DNA of 64,000 nucleotides from Okeania sp. KiyG1 (GTDB lineage Bacteria; Cyanobacteriota; Cyanobacteriia; Cyanobacteriales; Microcoleaceae). The stretch is from contig NZ_BLZO01000060.1 in assembly GCF_014132355.1 (NCBI RefSeq), positions 62,001 to 126,000 of the forward strand, given 5' to 3'. A model generated the notes under the pieces. It did no database searches. It saw only the letters and a list, made by a program, of their open reading frames with translations, and had not been told where the DNA came from. The position numbers and the translations under genes are program-made. Shown here in pieces: positions 38,098 to 47,382 of the stretch; the first letter of the stretch is position 1, and each line of letters starts with the position of its first letter.

Positions 38098-40054
38098 CAC
38101 AGGCATTCACGGTCGAGCCGACCGCATTTCTTAAATTTATACTTGCATTTAAATCTCAATAAGATTGACAAGCCACAGTCGGGGCAGTCATAAGTTCTCA
38201 GATGCAAGGGCATGTCTTGAACATGACCACAATTAGAACAAGTCTTTGATGATGGAAAGAATCTATCTACTACTACTAATTCACTTCCGTACCATTGGCA
38301 CTTGTATTTAAGCTGTCTGCGAAATTCAGAAAATCCTTGGTCGGCTATTGATTTAGCTAGCTTTGGCCCGGCTAACATTCCTCTGACGTTTAAATCTTCT
38401 ATGACAATACTGCCGTGGTTGTTATAGTCGATGTGGCGTATTACCGCCCGCACCTCTACTTCAAAACCCTGCGTGCGACTTTCACCGCACAAGGCTCCTA
38501 GCAGTCTATGGCAACGTATCATGTGAGATACAAAATCCTTTGATTAAGACTAAACTTGGTCAGAGTCCAGTGATTCCTAATCTTCCACTATTGTTTTCAA
38601 GGAGTGTCTAATCCTACCGCCTTGGAGCTTCTGCTTCCGGGTCGCTTTGCATTCGACTAACGAGCAAGGCAATTACAGGTTAAAAGCTTCTGCCCTGTAC
38701 GCATAGTTTCAGCGAGCTTCACTCTAGGTGTCTAAGCATCATCACCTATCCAACTACCGTTTCTCGACTGCCGGGGGCAATTCTGTTCCCCATCCTACCC
38801 GTCAAGTGAGAATTCCGAGCTTCCCTCCTACTAACTAAATAACCTATTTTAGTCAGACTCACTTGCCGTTTTTCCTCGTTCCGAGTTACAGATTATTTTG
38901 ACGGTTTAGGGCTGTCCAATTCGCCTACACGATTCCCAGGGATGCGTCTAATGCCAAAATATTACGCGGGATTTCCTCGTGTGCGGTCAAGAGATAAGAG
39001 GTGGTTCTTGCCGTACTTTGAGGCGCTTTTTCAGGACATTCCGCCCCGGTACCCATGCCGTCTCCCCATTACCCCCAGTGTGCCTACCACTATACGCTCT
39101 GGTTGGGGCCTGTTGCCAGCTTCACTCTGCTAGTGGAAAGGTCTAGCTCGGTGTGGCCAGGTCGGGAGTCTGCCTTCCCTTGGCAGGTGGGACTTTCACC
39201 CACATCCGTGACTCAGTTATTCATTGAGCTTAATTGCTCTTTGAACCCTGTTCATACCCCTCTAGTTTCTAGAGGCTCCTAACAGGAACGAGTCGCACTT
39301 TGGCTAAGTATGTTGTCAGTTTATGAAGTGCGTCTTGACGAATGTTTGCTACTTTTCTTAGCAACCTAGCTATCTTAAGTTGTGCTTTTCTCCAATTAGC
39401 AGAGCCCACCTGTTTATGACGATTTAGGTATTGCAGCCTAGACAACTTGGCTTCAAATTTCTGATAGGCTCTGACACTTTCAAATACTTTTCCATCACTT
39501 AGTGTAGCTAAGGTTTTCATACCTAAGTCTACACCTACTACATCAGTTTTTTTGGGTGTAGTGTGAGAATGAAATTCATAGCTACAGCTCAAATACCAAT
39601 CACCTGCTTGTCTGCTAATAGTTATTTTTTGAGTTGTAGCTTCAATTGGTTCAGAAGTTTTTACAATACCAATAAAAGGTAATTTGTGACTCCATCCGTT
39701 TAGTTCTATTGGTTTTCCACAATTATCTATTGTGAATGAATCAGACCTACCTTTCTTTTTAAATCTTGGATATTTACCCAATCCTTGAAAAAACCTTTTA
39801 AATGCTTCACCCAAGTTAATAAAAGCATATTGATAAACTTTAGACGATAAGTTTTTCATCCAGGGGTAGAGGGGTTTTGTGTGATTGGTAAAAACCTCTC
39901 TAAGCTTACGGTAATTTGGCTTATAACCATCTCTGTAAGCAGCATTCCACAGACTTAAACCCCAGTTATAACACCAGCGTGAATAGCCTGCGTGTTGAGC
40001 CATCAGAGTTTTCTGTTTATTATTAAGTTTCAGCTTTGTTCTAATGGATTTCAT
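38098..40054 (-). pseudogene. tnpB: tnpB split by a group II intron, second exon frameshifted
   Basis: Exon 1 (40054-39299) is exactly 252 codons: MKSIRTKLKLNNKQKTLMAQ, YPRFKKKGRSDSF, DVVGVDLGMKTLATLSDG (RuvC-I), ending LTTYLAK. Exon 2 from 38423 continues NNHGSIVIEDLNVRGML (RuvC-II), FRRQLKYK, and the zinc ribbon CSNCGHVQ...CPDCG. Joining them restores a normal TnpB with no lost or added codon. Near 38150 a shift spoils the DRDxNA motif; in the next frame INLRNAVGSTVNACA is readable to a stop at about 38098. So splicing is neat, but the catalytic third Asp is lost or mis-sequenced. Short ORFs inside the intron are not genes. Confidence 0.85.
38424..39298 (-). ncRNA. Group II intron, ORF-less, in sense orientation inside tnpB
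   Basis: 875 nt. The 5' end GTGCGACTCG fits the GUGYG consensus. Domain I hallmark-like segments follow (GGATGTGGGTGAAAGTCCCA). Near the 3' end is a textbook domain V, GAGCCTTGTGCGGTGAAAG then TCGCACGCAGGGTTT at about 38497-38462. A short domain VI follows with an unpaired A about 8 bases before the end, and the 3' terminus is ...CGACTAT (AY). Exon codons on each side join in frame (LAK-NNH). There is no reverse transcriptase, so it depends on a maturase in trans. Confidence 0.88.
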
Positions 40055-40119
40055 TCCTGAGTGAGTGCAGCCTGTCTAAAAGTATACTTATTAGCGTATT
40101 ATATCGTTATTCTCTGATT

Positions 40120-40237
40120 AAGTCAATGCTCCAAAACTACCTATTAATCCAATATTGCCGACTGTAGTAGAAAAGGTTGCGCCAGTTGTTGCACCTATGG
40201 ATATATATGGAAGGCTTTCAGATACGTTTTTGCTCAT
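40120..40237 (-). pseudogene. Probable 5' fragment of the broken WD40-DnaJ gene
   Basis: From an ATG at 40237 on the minus strand: MSKNVSESLPYISIGATTGATFST then TVGNIGLIGSFGALT and a stop where the mobile element begins. The GATTGAT...VGSFG glycine-rich opening resembles, from memory, N-termini of cyanobacterial WD40 or J-domain proteins. The WD40 repeats that should follow are absent, so sequence was deleted as well as interrupted. Confidence 0.45.
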
Positions 40238-40383
40238 TGCTAGAAACCCACTAATGTTTGGGTCAAGAAAAATGTGTGTTTGATTTCAACATAAACTTTT
40301 TTTGATTAGTTCTGCATCAGTGGATTTACCAATTTTTTTAAGATCGAGTTTCGTATGTTATAATTTCTATCTTGTTCTTTGCT

Positions 40384-40821
40384 TCAAGGCAAATACTTTT
40401 GCACAACACTCCAACCTGTCAAAGATACTGTTGCGAAACTAAACAACAGAATAATATTAGTCGTGATATGGAGCGATCGCGCCCAAGGTTGTTTAGGATT
40501 AATTTGAGTCGCACTCCACGCGGAAACTAACACCAATGTCACAACAGTTAAACCTGCGGGTAAATGAGCGGAATGACCCAAGTCACCATAATAACCAATA
40601 GTCCCCACCAAACCAATTGCCAGTAACAAAATTACTAAAAATACCATTATACCACCAATAATATAATGAAAAGGTCGTAACCATTGAGGACGTTTTTGTT
40701 TGTTATGGCGAGCAAAAAACATCCAACCGCCAGTTACTGCTAATAATGAATAGGCAAATAGGGAAAGACCCATAGACCAAGCTGCTATTTTCCATAGCCA
40801 GATAAAAGAAGGTAAATTCAT
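40384..40821 (-). CDS. DUF4079 membrane protein
   Basis: This 145-residue protein has four hydrophobic helices at about 8-30, 48-72, 84-103 and 118-138. Conserved features of DUF4079 are LRPFHYIIGG, the YGDLGHSAHLPAGL loop with two His, and ARSLHITTNIILLF. The spaced His residues recall cytochrome b561-like heme ligands, but the family has no assigned role. Mostly cyanobacterial and algal. Stop overlaps nothing; the upstream 500 bases are repeats. Confidence 0.82.
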   Translation of the reverse strand: MNLPSFIWLWKIAAWSMGLSLFAYSLLAVTGGWMFFARHNKQKRPQWLRPFHYIIGGIMVFLVILLLAIGLVGTIGYYGDLGHSAHLPAGLTVVTLVLVSAWSATQINPKQPWARSLHITTNIILLFSFATVSLTGWSVVQKYLP

Positions 40822-41360
40822 GTATATTGATTGTAATGTTAGTCCAGAAAAGAGGGAACAGGGAGGAGCAATTGATAATTTATAGATAATAATTGATTTT
40901 ATTTTTGATTTTTACCGAATAATTAATAATTCAATAATTCAATAATTCAGGTTTAAAGCCTCCCTTTTCAAGGGGAAAAAAGCGGTCGAGAGATGGCGAG
41001 GTCCCCTCGCCATATCTAATCGACCAAGAGAATAAATTTTTTCCTTTTATTCAATCCTCTTCCTTTTAGAGAGGTAATTATCAATTATCAATTATCAATT
41101 ATCCATTATTGAACAGATGTCTAATAAATTAGACTATTTCTCAAAAACTTTTCTACGCTTTATTGAGCAGGGGACCCACCCCTAGCCCCTCCCCTCCCAG
41201 GAGGTGAAGTAGGGGAGTAGGGAGTGGGGGAGAAGTAAAAAGTAAGAATAATTAACACTAACATAGCTAAAATTAGCAAAAAAAATATTTAGATAATTTC
41301 ATTTAATGTTGTTCTATTTTTGGACATCTAACTATTGTCCAACAGTTAAGGGAAAAAATT
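40822..41360. repeat. Intergenic with F-like fragment and family D copy
   Basis: An F-type piece (CCAGAAAAGAGGGAACAGGG ... GATTTTATTTTTGATTTTTA) lies at 40847-40915 and AATAATTC heptamer-like repeats near 40920-40948. A D copy at about 40950-41095 has an intact middle stem (GGTCGAGAGATGGCGAGG / CCTCGCCATATCTAATCGAC). AATTATC heptamers lie at 41075-41105, and a GACCCACCCCTAGCCCCTCC block at about 41170. Confidence 0.65.
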
Positions 41361-41834
41361 ATGGGTACTAGAGAAGCGTCTTTTTTATTAGGTATGTCTC
41401 GTCAACGTTTATTAGTTTTATTAGCTCAAGGAAGAGTTAAAGGAGCACAGAAAAAAGGCAGATTCTGGGAAATACCAGTATCAGAAAGTGGAATGCCTGT
41501 AATAATCCCGGCTCGGCGGGGTCCGAAAGGTATGTGGCGCAAGAGAGAAACTACTACACCAAAAATGATTCATGTCAATCAAAACAAAATTCAAAGTAAT
41601 AAAACTAAGCCTCCAACAGAATTGGAAGCTGTAGTGTCAGTTAAGCACGGCGGTCATAACTATTATGGTTATGAGTTATATATTTCAGGTCCTTGCCAAA
41701 TAGTCTATCGACCTTACAAACCAGCAAGTTGTGGCGCTCATCTGTGGATTAATACTTTTGATTGTGTGCAATTTATAGATACTAAATCGAATCCAGCCAC
41801 TGCAAGGCAATCCAGCAAACAAATTTTCATCTAG
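41361..41834 (+). CDS. Helix-turn-helix (MerR/excisionase-like) DNA-binding protein
   Basis: This 157-residue protein starts with a MerR/excisionase-type helix-turn-helix: GTREASFLLGMSRQRLLVLLAQGRVKGAQKKGRFWEIPVSE. A basic linker (ARRGPKGMWRKRE) follows, then a C-terminal domain (VVSVKHGGHNYYGYELYISG...GAHLWINTFDCVQFID) that I do not recognise. It could be a regulator or the DNA-binding part of a mobile-element or toxin-antitoxin module, but no partner gene is next to it. ATG follows AGGGAAAAAATT. Neighbouring DNA is repeats, so context says little. Confidence 0.7.
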   Translation: MGTREASFLLGMSRQRLLVLLAQGRVKGAQKKGRFWEIPVSESGMPVIIPARRGPKGMWRKRETTTPKMIHVNQNKIQSNKTKPPTELEAVVSVKHGGHNYYGYELYISGPCQIVYRPYKPASCGAHLWINTFDCVQFIDTKSNPATARQSSKQIFI

Positions 41835-42114
41835 TCTGGTTTCAAAGGCAGTCTGATCATCACCAAAAAATATTTATTCGCTCAGAGTAGCTCAACTGAC
41901 AATAACTTCAGCAGGCTTTGTGCTGTTTGTTTGTGGGAAATTGTCACAGTATTAAGGTAGAAAATTTTGAACTCTCCACACTTCTCACACTCCCTTACTC
42001 CCCTACTCCCCTACTCCCCTACTCCCCTACTCCCCTACTCCTCTCCTGAATCCTGACTCCTAAAGTATTAAAATTAATATCATACACTAATTCAGCAACA
42101 CCAAAAATTTTATC
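41835..42114. repeat. Intergenic with octamer tandem repeat
   Basis: CTACTCCC repeats six to seven times at about 41995-42040, followed by CTGAATCCTGACTCCT. No gene. Confidence 0.7.
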
Positions 42115-43074
42115 ATGCCTACCTATACTGGAATTTCTAGTGAAGCTTTTCGCCATCCCTTAGACCGGGAAGCAGAAAATGCTTTACGCAGTGTGCCTGG
42201 GTTTGACTTAATTGCCAGCAAATTTGTAGAATTTGTTTATGAACGCCCACAATATGTTTATTTAATGGGAAATAGTATTCAAGTTGGGCCTCGTCAATAT
42301 GCTAGTATCTATCAGATATTTCGGGGATGCGTTAGAGATTTAGATATACTCCCCGAACCTACTTTATTTGTATCTCAAAATCCTCAAGTAAATAGCTATT
42401 CTCTAGGCAAAGAACAACCTTTAATTGTCCTAAATACTGGTCTTTTAGACTTATTAAATGAGGCAGAATTAAAGACTGTACTAGCTCACGAATTAGGACA
42501 TATTAAGTGTGGCCACCCAACTTTAAACCAGATGGCAATTTGGGCAATGGGTATAGCTTCTATGATTGGGGAAGTAACATTTGGTTTAGGTAATGTAGTT
42601 AGTAGTGGATTGATTTATGCTTTCTATGAGTGGCGACGCAAAGCTGAGTTATCAGCAGACCGGGCAGCTCTATTAGTGATGGATGACCTAAATTTAGTCA
42701 TGCAAACTATGATGAAGTTGGCTGGGGTAAGTAGTAAGTATGCCAATGAGTGTAGTTTACAAGAGTTTATTCGTCAGTCCGATCATTATCAAGACCTAGA
42801 CCAAGATGGCCTAAATCAAATGTATAAATTCTTACTTTATAATGGTGGTCAGGGTGTAATGTTGAGTCATCCTTTCCCTGTGGAAAGGCTACAGTATTTA
42901 CAAAATTGGGCAAATTCTTCGGAATATCGTCAAATTCGTGCTGGTAACTACAAAAGAGCTGGTGCTGAGGGTGCTGTTGAGGTTGAAGTAGAGTCCCCAA
43001 AAAATGAATCTGAACAGTTGCGCCGTCAAATTAAGGAACTGCAAGAGGAAATTAATCGAATTAAGGGGAATTAA
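42115..43074 (+). CDS. M48-family zinc metallopeptidase
   Basis: This 319-residue protein has HELGH at about 124-128 in TVLAHELGHIKCGHPT, and the third zinc ligand and flanking Asp in RRKAELSADRAALLV at about 175-189. A membrane-leaning helix at about 140-170 (MAIWAMGIASMIGEVTFGLGNVVSSGLIYAFY) sits between. The C-terminal acidic coiled coil (SEQLRRQIKELQEEINRIK) is predicted. No N-terminal membrane helices of HtpX type, so this is closer to the soluble or peripheral YggG/LoiP group. Likely protein quality control at the membrane. A minus-strand ORF inside is a shadow. Confidence 0.88.
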   Translation: MPTYTGISSEAFRHPLDREAENALRSVPGFDLIASKFVEFVYERPQYVYLMGNSIQVGPRQYASIYQIFRGCVRDLDILPEPTLFVSQNPQVNSYSLGKEQPLIVLNTGLLDLLNEAELKTVLAHELGHIKCGHPTLNQMAIWAMGIASMIGEVTFGLGNVVSSGLIYAFYEWRRKAELSADRAALLVMDDLNLVMQTMMKLAGVSSKYANECSLQEFIRQSDHYQDLDQDGLNQMYKFLLYNGGQGVMLSHPFPVERLQYLQNWANSSEYRQIRAGNYKRAGAEGAVEVEVESPKNESEQLRRQIKELQEEINRIKGN

Positions 43075-43233
43075 AAATATACTCTACTCCTTAAATTTAT
43101 CCGGAAATTAGCTTGTACCTAGATGTAGTTAATAGTATGAAATATGTACAAATATTTTTTCCATTTGTGAGAAATATTAGTCTACTATTTTCTGTATCTA
43201 AAAACTATACAAAATAATCAGGTATTTATAATT

Positions 43234-43656
43234 ATGTTACAAGATAAAAGTAAGAACGGTTATAGCAAAGCACCTCTATTTTGGGGTCTGAGTAAAGCAG
43301 GAGCGATCGCTCTGACAGTAACAGCGACAGTCATGGGATTTACTAATCCTCCTAGAAGTGAGTATGTTAATTATGCTTCTAATAAACTGGCAACTGAGAT
43401 TAGAGAATCTGTTTGTAAAGAGTCAAAAGTTCCAGACTTTTTGAGTGATTTTACAGGAGATTTAGTTCAAAGTTGTGAAAAGTTGATTAAGAGTCAAAGA
43501 AGCACTATTAAGGAATTAATGGATAATGCCACTCAACGTCAGAATTTAATATTATTTAGTCTTTATACAACTGAGTTTCAAGGTAATAGATATCAGACTA
43601 TTGGAGCAGTGGGAAATTTTCTGACATTTCCACCACAGAAAATCGAGCAAAATTAA
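43234..43656 (+). CDS. DUF4359 protein
   Basis: This 140-residue protein has one N-terminal membrane helix (AGAIALTVTATVMGFTNP, about 25-42). An extracytoplasmic helical domain follows with ESVCKESKVPDFLSDF and LVQSCEKLIKSQ; the two Cys could pair. Ends LYTTEFQGNRYQTIGAVGNFLTF. The FTNP start and TIG(A/V)xGNF ending match the cyanobacterial DUF4359 pattern; function unknown. HIP1 site inside (about 43304). Confidence 0.75.
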   Translation: MLQDKSKNGYSKAPLFWGLSKAGAIALTVTATVMGFTNPPRSEYVNYASNKLATEIRESVCKESKVPDFLSDFTGDLVQSCEKLIKSQRSTIKELMDNATQRQNLILFSLYTTEFQGNRYQTIGAVGNFLTFPPQKIEQN

Positions 43657-43720
43657 TTACAATTCATGCTAATTCAGTAATCTTTGTAGAGGCGTTTTAT
43701 TTAACGTCTCTATATTCTTT

Positions 43721-43877
43721 ATATCATGTTCGGTTGAATACTTATAAATAACTTAGCGAGTCCTCAGGAGTCAGGAGTCAGGAGGGAAGAAAGGAGAAAA
43801 ATCAAGATAATTTCAGTATTTATTCGGTATTGTCAGTTCTGAAATTTTATTTATAACTGATTATCCGAACATGATAT
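43721..43877. mobile_element. Family E miniature element
   Basis: ATATCATGTTCGGTTGAATA at the left, inverted partner ending ATCCGAACATGATAT at the right. Contains AGGAGTC heptamers. Its right end overlaps the tail of the acyltransferase fragment. Confidence 0.7.
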
Positions 43878-44130
43878 TAGATGTATCAATAGTTTTATAA
43901 CCTAACTTTTCAAAAAAAGGAATCAAGTATATTTCAGCATCTACAAAATCAAATTTAATTCCATCTAGCAACTGTTGTTTATATAATGTTTCCATTATTC
44001 TCAAACCTATACTTTTTCCTCTAAAACTACTCCGGTTAAATAACCTCATTCTTCTACATAGATTTTTGATAGCGCAATTTGAAAATTTATTCTCTTTATC
44101 CAGGAGTCCTAGCTAATCTTATTTCTAACA
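43861..44130 (-). pseudogene. Acyltransferase-like fragment, copy 3 of a tandem array
   Basis: Minus-strand pieces match the intact gene at 44801-45370: a 5' part (KLRY-like near 44085-44120), then after an internal deletion FRGKSIGLRIMETLYKQQLLDGIKFDFVDAE...FFEKLGYKTID. It ends in family E sequence, so the C-terminus is lost. Confidence 0.7.
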
Positions 44131-44162
44131 TAATTAGAGATATTCTTTCTTAGATTCTAACA

Positions 44163-44744
44163 AATTTATATACAAAGATTTAAAAGGTGATTTAACTTTC
44201 TCTAAATGTTCAATATTTAGTATGTCTAATAACATTACCGTGCTACTTTCATAAATTGAATAATCAATTTTACCAATAGTTTGATAACCTAGTTTTTCAA
44301 AAAAGGAACCAAGTATATTTCAGCATCTATAAAATAAAATTTGATTCCATCTAACAACAATTGTTTATAGTATGCTTGCATTATTCTCAAACCTATTAGG
44401 GTTCCTCTCAGATAACTTTTAAGCATAAATCTCCCACCAATTGATGTAGATAAGGGATGTGCATCTCCTACTGTTTCACTAATTTTATAAAGCTTTGGAT
44501 AATAGTCTGAATATAAATTTTTAGCATAATTGCATCGAGCAGTACCAACTAATTCATGATTATTAAAAGCTACAAATAAATTAGCAGATCAGTCTAATGG
44601 ATCTTCTACTTTTTTTTGCTTGTGGTTGGGTTCATAGTTTGGACAATTTTCCAACCATCCTAGTTCTTCTACATAGATTTGATAGCGCAATTTGAAAATT
44701 TCTTCTCTTTCTTCAGGAGTCCGGGCTAATCTGATTTCTAACAT
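44163..44744 (-). pseudogene. Acyltransferase-like gene, copy 2, inactivated
   Basis: Near full-length relative of the gene at 44801, starting at the ATG at 44744 (MLEIRLARTPEEREEIFKLR). It has a TGA replacing a Leu codon in DPLDLSANLF (near 44595) and a one-base deletion in the A-run at about 44299-44305. Not translatable as one protein. Confidence 0.75.
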
Positions 44745-44800
44745 AATTAGAGATATTCTTTCTGAGATTCTAACAAGTTTCTATACAAAGATTGAAAAGG

Positions 44801-45370
44801 TTATTTAACTTTCTCTAAATGTTTTAAATTAAGCAGGTTTAACACCATCAGCACACTACTTTCATACATTTGATAATCAATTTTACTAATAGTTTGATAA
44901 CCTAGTTTTTCAAAAAAAGGAACCAAGTATGCTTCAGCATCTACAAAATCAAATTTGATTCCATCTAGTAACTGCTGTTTGTATAATGCTTCCATTATTT
45001 TCAACCCTATACCTTTTCCTCTAAAATTACTTTGAACCATAAATCTCCCAGTAATTGATGTATATAAGGTATTTATATCTCCTACTTTTTCCATTTGATA
45101 GAGTTTTATATAGTAGTCTAAATCTAAATTTTCCAAATCTAAGTCTTTAGTATAATTGCATCTAATAGTACCAACCAATTGATGGCGATCGAGAGCCATA
45201 AATAGATTAGCAGATAAGTCCAATGGGTCTTCTAATTTCTTTTGTTCGTGGTTTGGTTCATAGTTTGGACAATTTTCCAACCATCCTAGTTCTTCTACAT
45301 AGATTTGATAGCGCAATTTGAAAATTTCTTCTCTTTCTTCAGGAGTCCGAGCTAATCTGATTTCTAACAT
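44801..45370 (-). CDS. GNAT/autoinducer-synthase-fold acyltransferase
   Basis: This 189-residue protein has EEREEIFKLRYQIYVEELGWLE, the opening typical of FeeM-like N-acyl amino acid synthases and autoinducer synthases. VGTIRCNYT, ITGRFMVQSNFRGKGIGLKIMEALY (acetyl/acyl donor loop RGKGIG at about 112-118) and a GNAT-like end (FFEKLGYQTI) follow. It should move an acyl group from CoA or ACP to an amine; the substrate cannot be told. Intact copy of a three-gene array whose other two members are broken. Confidence 0.78.
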   Translation of the reverse strand: MLEIRLARTPEEREEIFKLRYQIYVEELGWLENCPNYEPNHEQKKLEDPLDLSANLFMALDRHQLVGTIRCNYTKDLDLENLDLDYYIKLYQMEKVGDINTLYTSITGRFMVQSNFRGKGIGLKIMEALYKQQLLDGIKFDFVDAEAYLVPFFEKLGYQTISKIDYQMYESSVLMVLNLLNLKHLEKVK

Positions 45371-45424
45371 AGTATTTATAATGTCAACCTAACAAAATTC
45401 AAAAAATTACCGAAAAATTGGGTT

Positions 45425-45642
45425 TAAAGCCTCGCCCTTGTAGGGCGACTTTTTATTTTTATGTTAAGTCAATTGAATATATGCTATAGTGCTATTAGTT
45501 GCCGGGGGGCACTCGGAAACTCTAAACGGACGTGGAGGGAAGCGTTAGACTACCGCCAAGGAAGCAGCACCCTGTGTTAGCGACAGCTATGCGAAGCAAA
45601 GCGTCAACCCGCCGAGGAGTTATGGCTCAGTAGGAATCCCCT
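45425..45642 (+). mobile_element. Internally deleted IS605-type mini-element
   Basis: Has the left-end hairpin (GCCTCGCCCTTGTAGGGCGAC) and, 40 bases later, only the last coding bases and right-end region of tnpB (CGGAAACTCTAAACGGACGT ... GTCAACCCGCCGAGGAG). About 1.1 kb of tnpB is missing. It meets the full copy tail to tail, making a 17-bp perfect inverted repeat (GCGTCAACCCGCCGAGG, 45602-45618 and 45638-45654). Confidence 0.75.
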
Positions 45643-46866
45643 CGGCGGGTTGACGCCTCACAGGCTGCTGCTACTTTTGCGGTAGTCTTACACTTGCCTC
45701 CACGTCCGTTTTTTGTCTCGGACTGCCCGCCCGCGACTAATATATTTATCGCTGCATTCTCGTCTCTATCATGTTTTGCACCACAGTTTAGACACTCCCA
45801 TTCTCGCACCTTCAGGTCTAGCTTCCCACCTTTAAAGCCACAATTTGAGCAAATTTGAGAAGTAGGCTTCCAACGATTAATTACTCTAAAATCACGACCA
45901 TATTTTTCTGCTTTCCCTTCTAAGAATGTCCGGAATTGTCTCCAACCTAAATCAGAAATTGCTCTGGATAATTTACGGTTTTTTACCATACCAGAAACAT
46001 TCAAGTCCTCTAAAACAATTGTTTGGTTTTCACGAATTATTTCAGTGGATAATTTATGTAGAAAGTCTGTTCTTGTATCTTTCAGTTTGCCATAGAATTT
46101 AGCTAATCTAATCCGTGCTTTTTCATACCTTTTAGAGCCTTTAGTTTTATGAGATAATGACAAACTTTACCTTTCTTAATTTCTTAATTCGTTTCTTAAG
46201 TGGTTTAGGAGCATCAACCTTTGTACCGTCACTAAATGTAGCAAAGGTTTTGATACCTAAATCTATACCTACTGAATTATCAGTTTTAGGTAAGATTTCT
46301 GGTTGTATTTCTACTACAAAACTTAAGAAGTATCTATGTAGGGGCGAACGGCCGTTCGCCCCTACGTCTTTGATTACTGTTACTGATGATGGAGCAGCAG
46401 GTAAATCTCTTGACCATACAATTTTCAGCTTTCCAATCTTGGCTAAATAGATTTTATGTTGACCAACTTTAAACCCTCCCTTTGTAAACCGAGCAGTTTG
46501 CTTTGACTTTCTGCTTTTAAATTTAGGAGGTTTAATAGGTCTGCCTTTTCTCTCACCTTTAGTCGATCTGAAAAAATTTGTAGGGGCAAACGGCCGTTTG
46601 CCCCTACGGTTTAAATCATTCAAAGATTGCTGCAATGGTATAGCAGAAACTTCTGATAACCATTCTCTGTCTTCAGTATTTTTCGATTGAGTTATAAACT
46701 GTTTTTGTAGTTCTGAATTAGTGGGTTTCTTTTCTCCTGATTTATACTTTTGTTGGCAGCAAGCTAGACTATCATTCCACACAACTCTAACACAACCAAA
46801 TAGCTTGGCTAATCGGTGTTTTTGTCCCGGTGTTGGATATATGCGATACTTAAATCTAGCTTTCAT
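45627..46866 (-). pseudogene. tnpB: tnpB with one frameshift and two in-frame palindrome insertions
   Basis: MKARFKYRIYPTPGQKHRLA through RuvC-I GIDLGIKTFATFSDG, a frame break near 46150 after KKLRKVK, then KTKGSKRYEKARIRLAKF, VLEDLNVSGM, the zinc ribbon and DRDENAAINIL. Compared with the paralogue at 26495 it has two extra stretches: VGANGRSPLH in place of SAN, and RRGKRPFAPTN in place of QAYQN. Each is encoded by a 28-bp palindrome (46338-46365 and 46580-46607). Net gain is 7 and 6 codons, so reading frame survives both. Confidence 0.85.
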
Positions 46867-46945
46867 AATTCCTATTTAAACTAACAGTATGATAACATAT
46901 TTATAGAAATAAAATCAACTAAAAAGTCGCCCTAGAAGGGCGAGG
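45630..46945 (-). mobile_element. TnpB-only IS200/IS605-type element, second copy of the 26405 type
   Basis: The left-end hairpin (GTCGCCCTAGAAGGGCGAGG) is at 46926-46945 and the right end near 45630. The same ends and tnpB as 26405-27735. No tnpA. Confidence 0.8.
46338..46607. repeat. Two 28-bp palindromes inside tnpB
   Basis: GTAGGGGCGAACGG-CCGTTCGCCCCTAC at 46338-46365 and GTAGGGGCAAACGG-CCGTTTGCCCCTAC at 46580-46607. The G to A change in the left arm is matched by C to T in the right arm, so the palindrome is kept. Related forms occur at about 895-916 and 57540-57566. Confidence 0.9.
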
Positions 46946-47382
46946 CGCATACCCCAAATTTTCGGTAAATTTTTAGTAGCCATTTTATTTTGTAGCTATA
47001 GCGGTACTTGAATCGGGAATAGGGAATAGAGAACAAGGAATAGCAAACTGTAAAAGGGTTTTAGGATTGAAAAATGTCCGCTCCCAATTCTTGTGGTGCC
47101 ATATTTAATAAGATTTATTGACTTTTCCCCGCGATAAATTCACGGGGATTCTAAAAGGATACTGCGCAATAGGTTAAAACTGCTCCCTCAGACTATAATA
47201 GTCTTAATTAAAAGAAAAGATAGGATTGATTAAAATACATCGAGTTGCATTTCATCTATCGCTTCAAAGACGATGACTTTCATGCTCCCGTGTTAATTTG
47301 GTAAGAAAATACTGTTAATAACTTTAACAGTATCTGCAAAAACCTTCGAGGTCTTTTTCTTTAGGAAACTTGTAGTATTTTT
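46946..47382. other. Intergenic, one small hairpin
   Basis: CCCCG-CGATAAATTCA-CGGGG at about 47127-47147 looks like an IS200/605-type end hairpin. Otherwise AT-rich, with no ORF. Confidence 0.4.

Larger units (their letters stand above)
37985..40118 (-). mobile_element. tnpB element carrying a group II intron
   Basis: The right end (37985-38098) has CTTTGTATCAG, a GTTACGTTATGTAAC palindrome and a GTAACCGCCGACGG block, also found alone at 22441-22605. The left end lies near 40118. Coding exons are 40054-39299 and 38423-38098, with the intron between. The element lies inside a WD40-DnaJ gene. Confidence 0.75.

Noticed and set aside
38942-39282. Two plus-strand ORFs of 63 and 75 residues
   Set aside because: They lie inside the group II intron, antisense to it, and have no recognisable protein character.
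46157-46450. 97-residue plus-strand ORF and similar shadows inside natH, hisS and M48 genes
   Set aside because: They are antisense to clear coding sequence.
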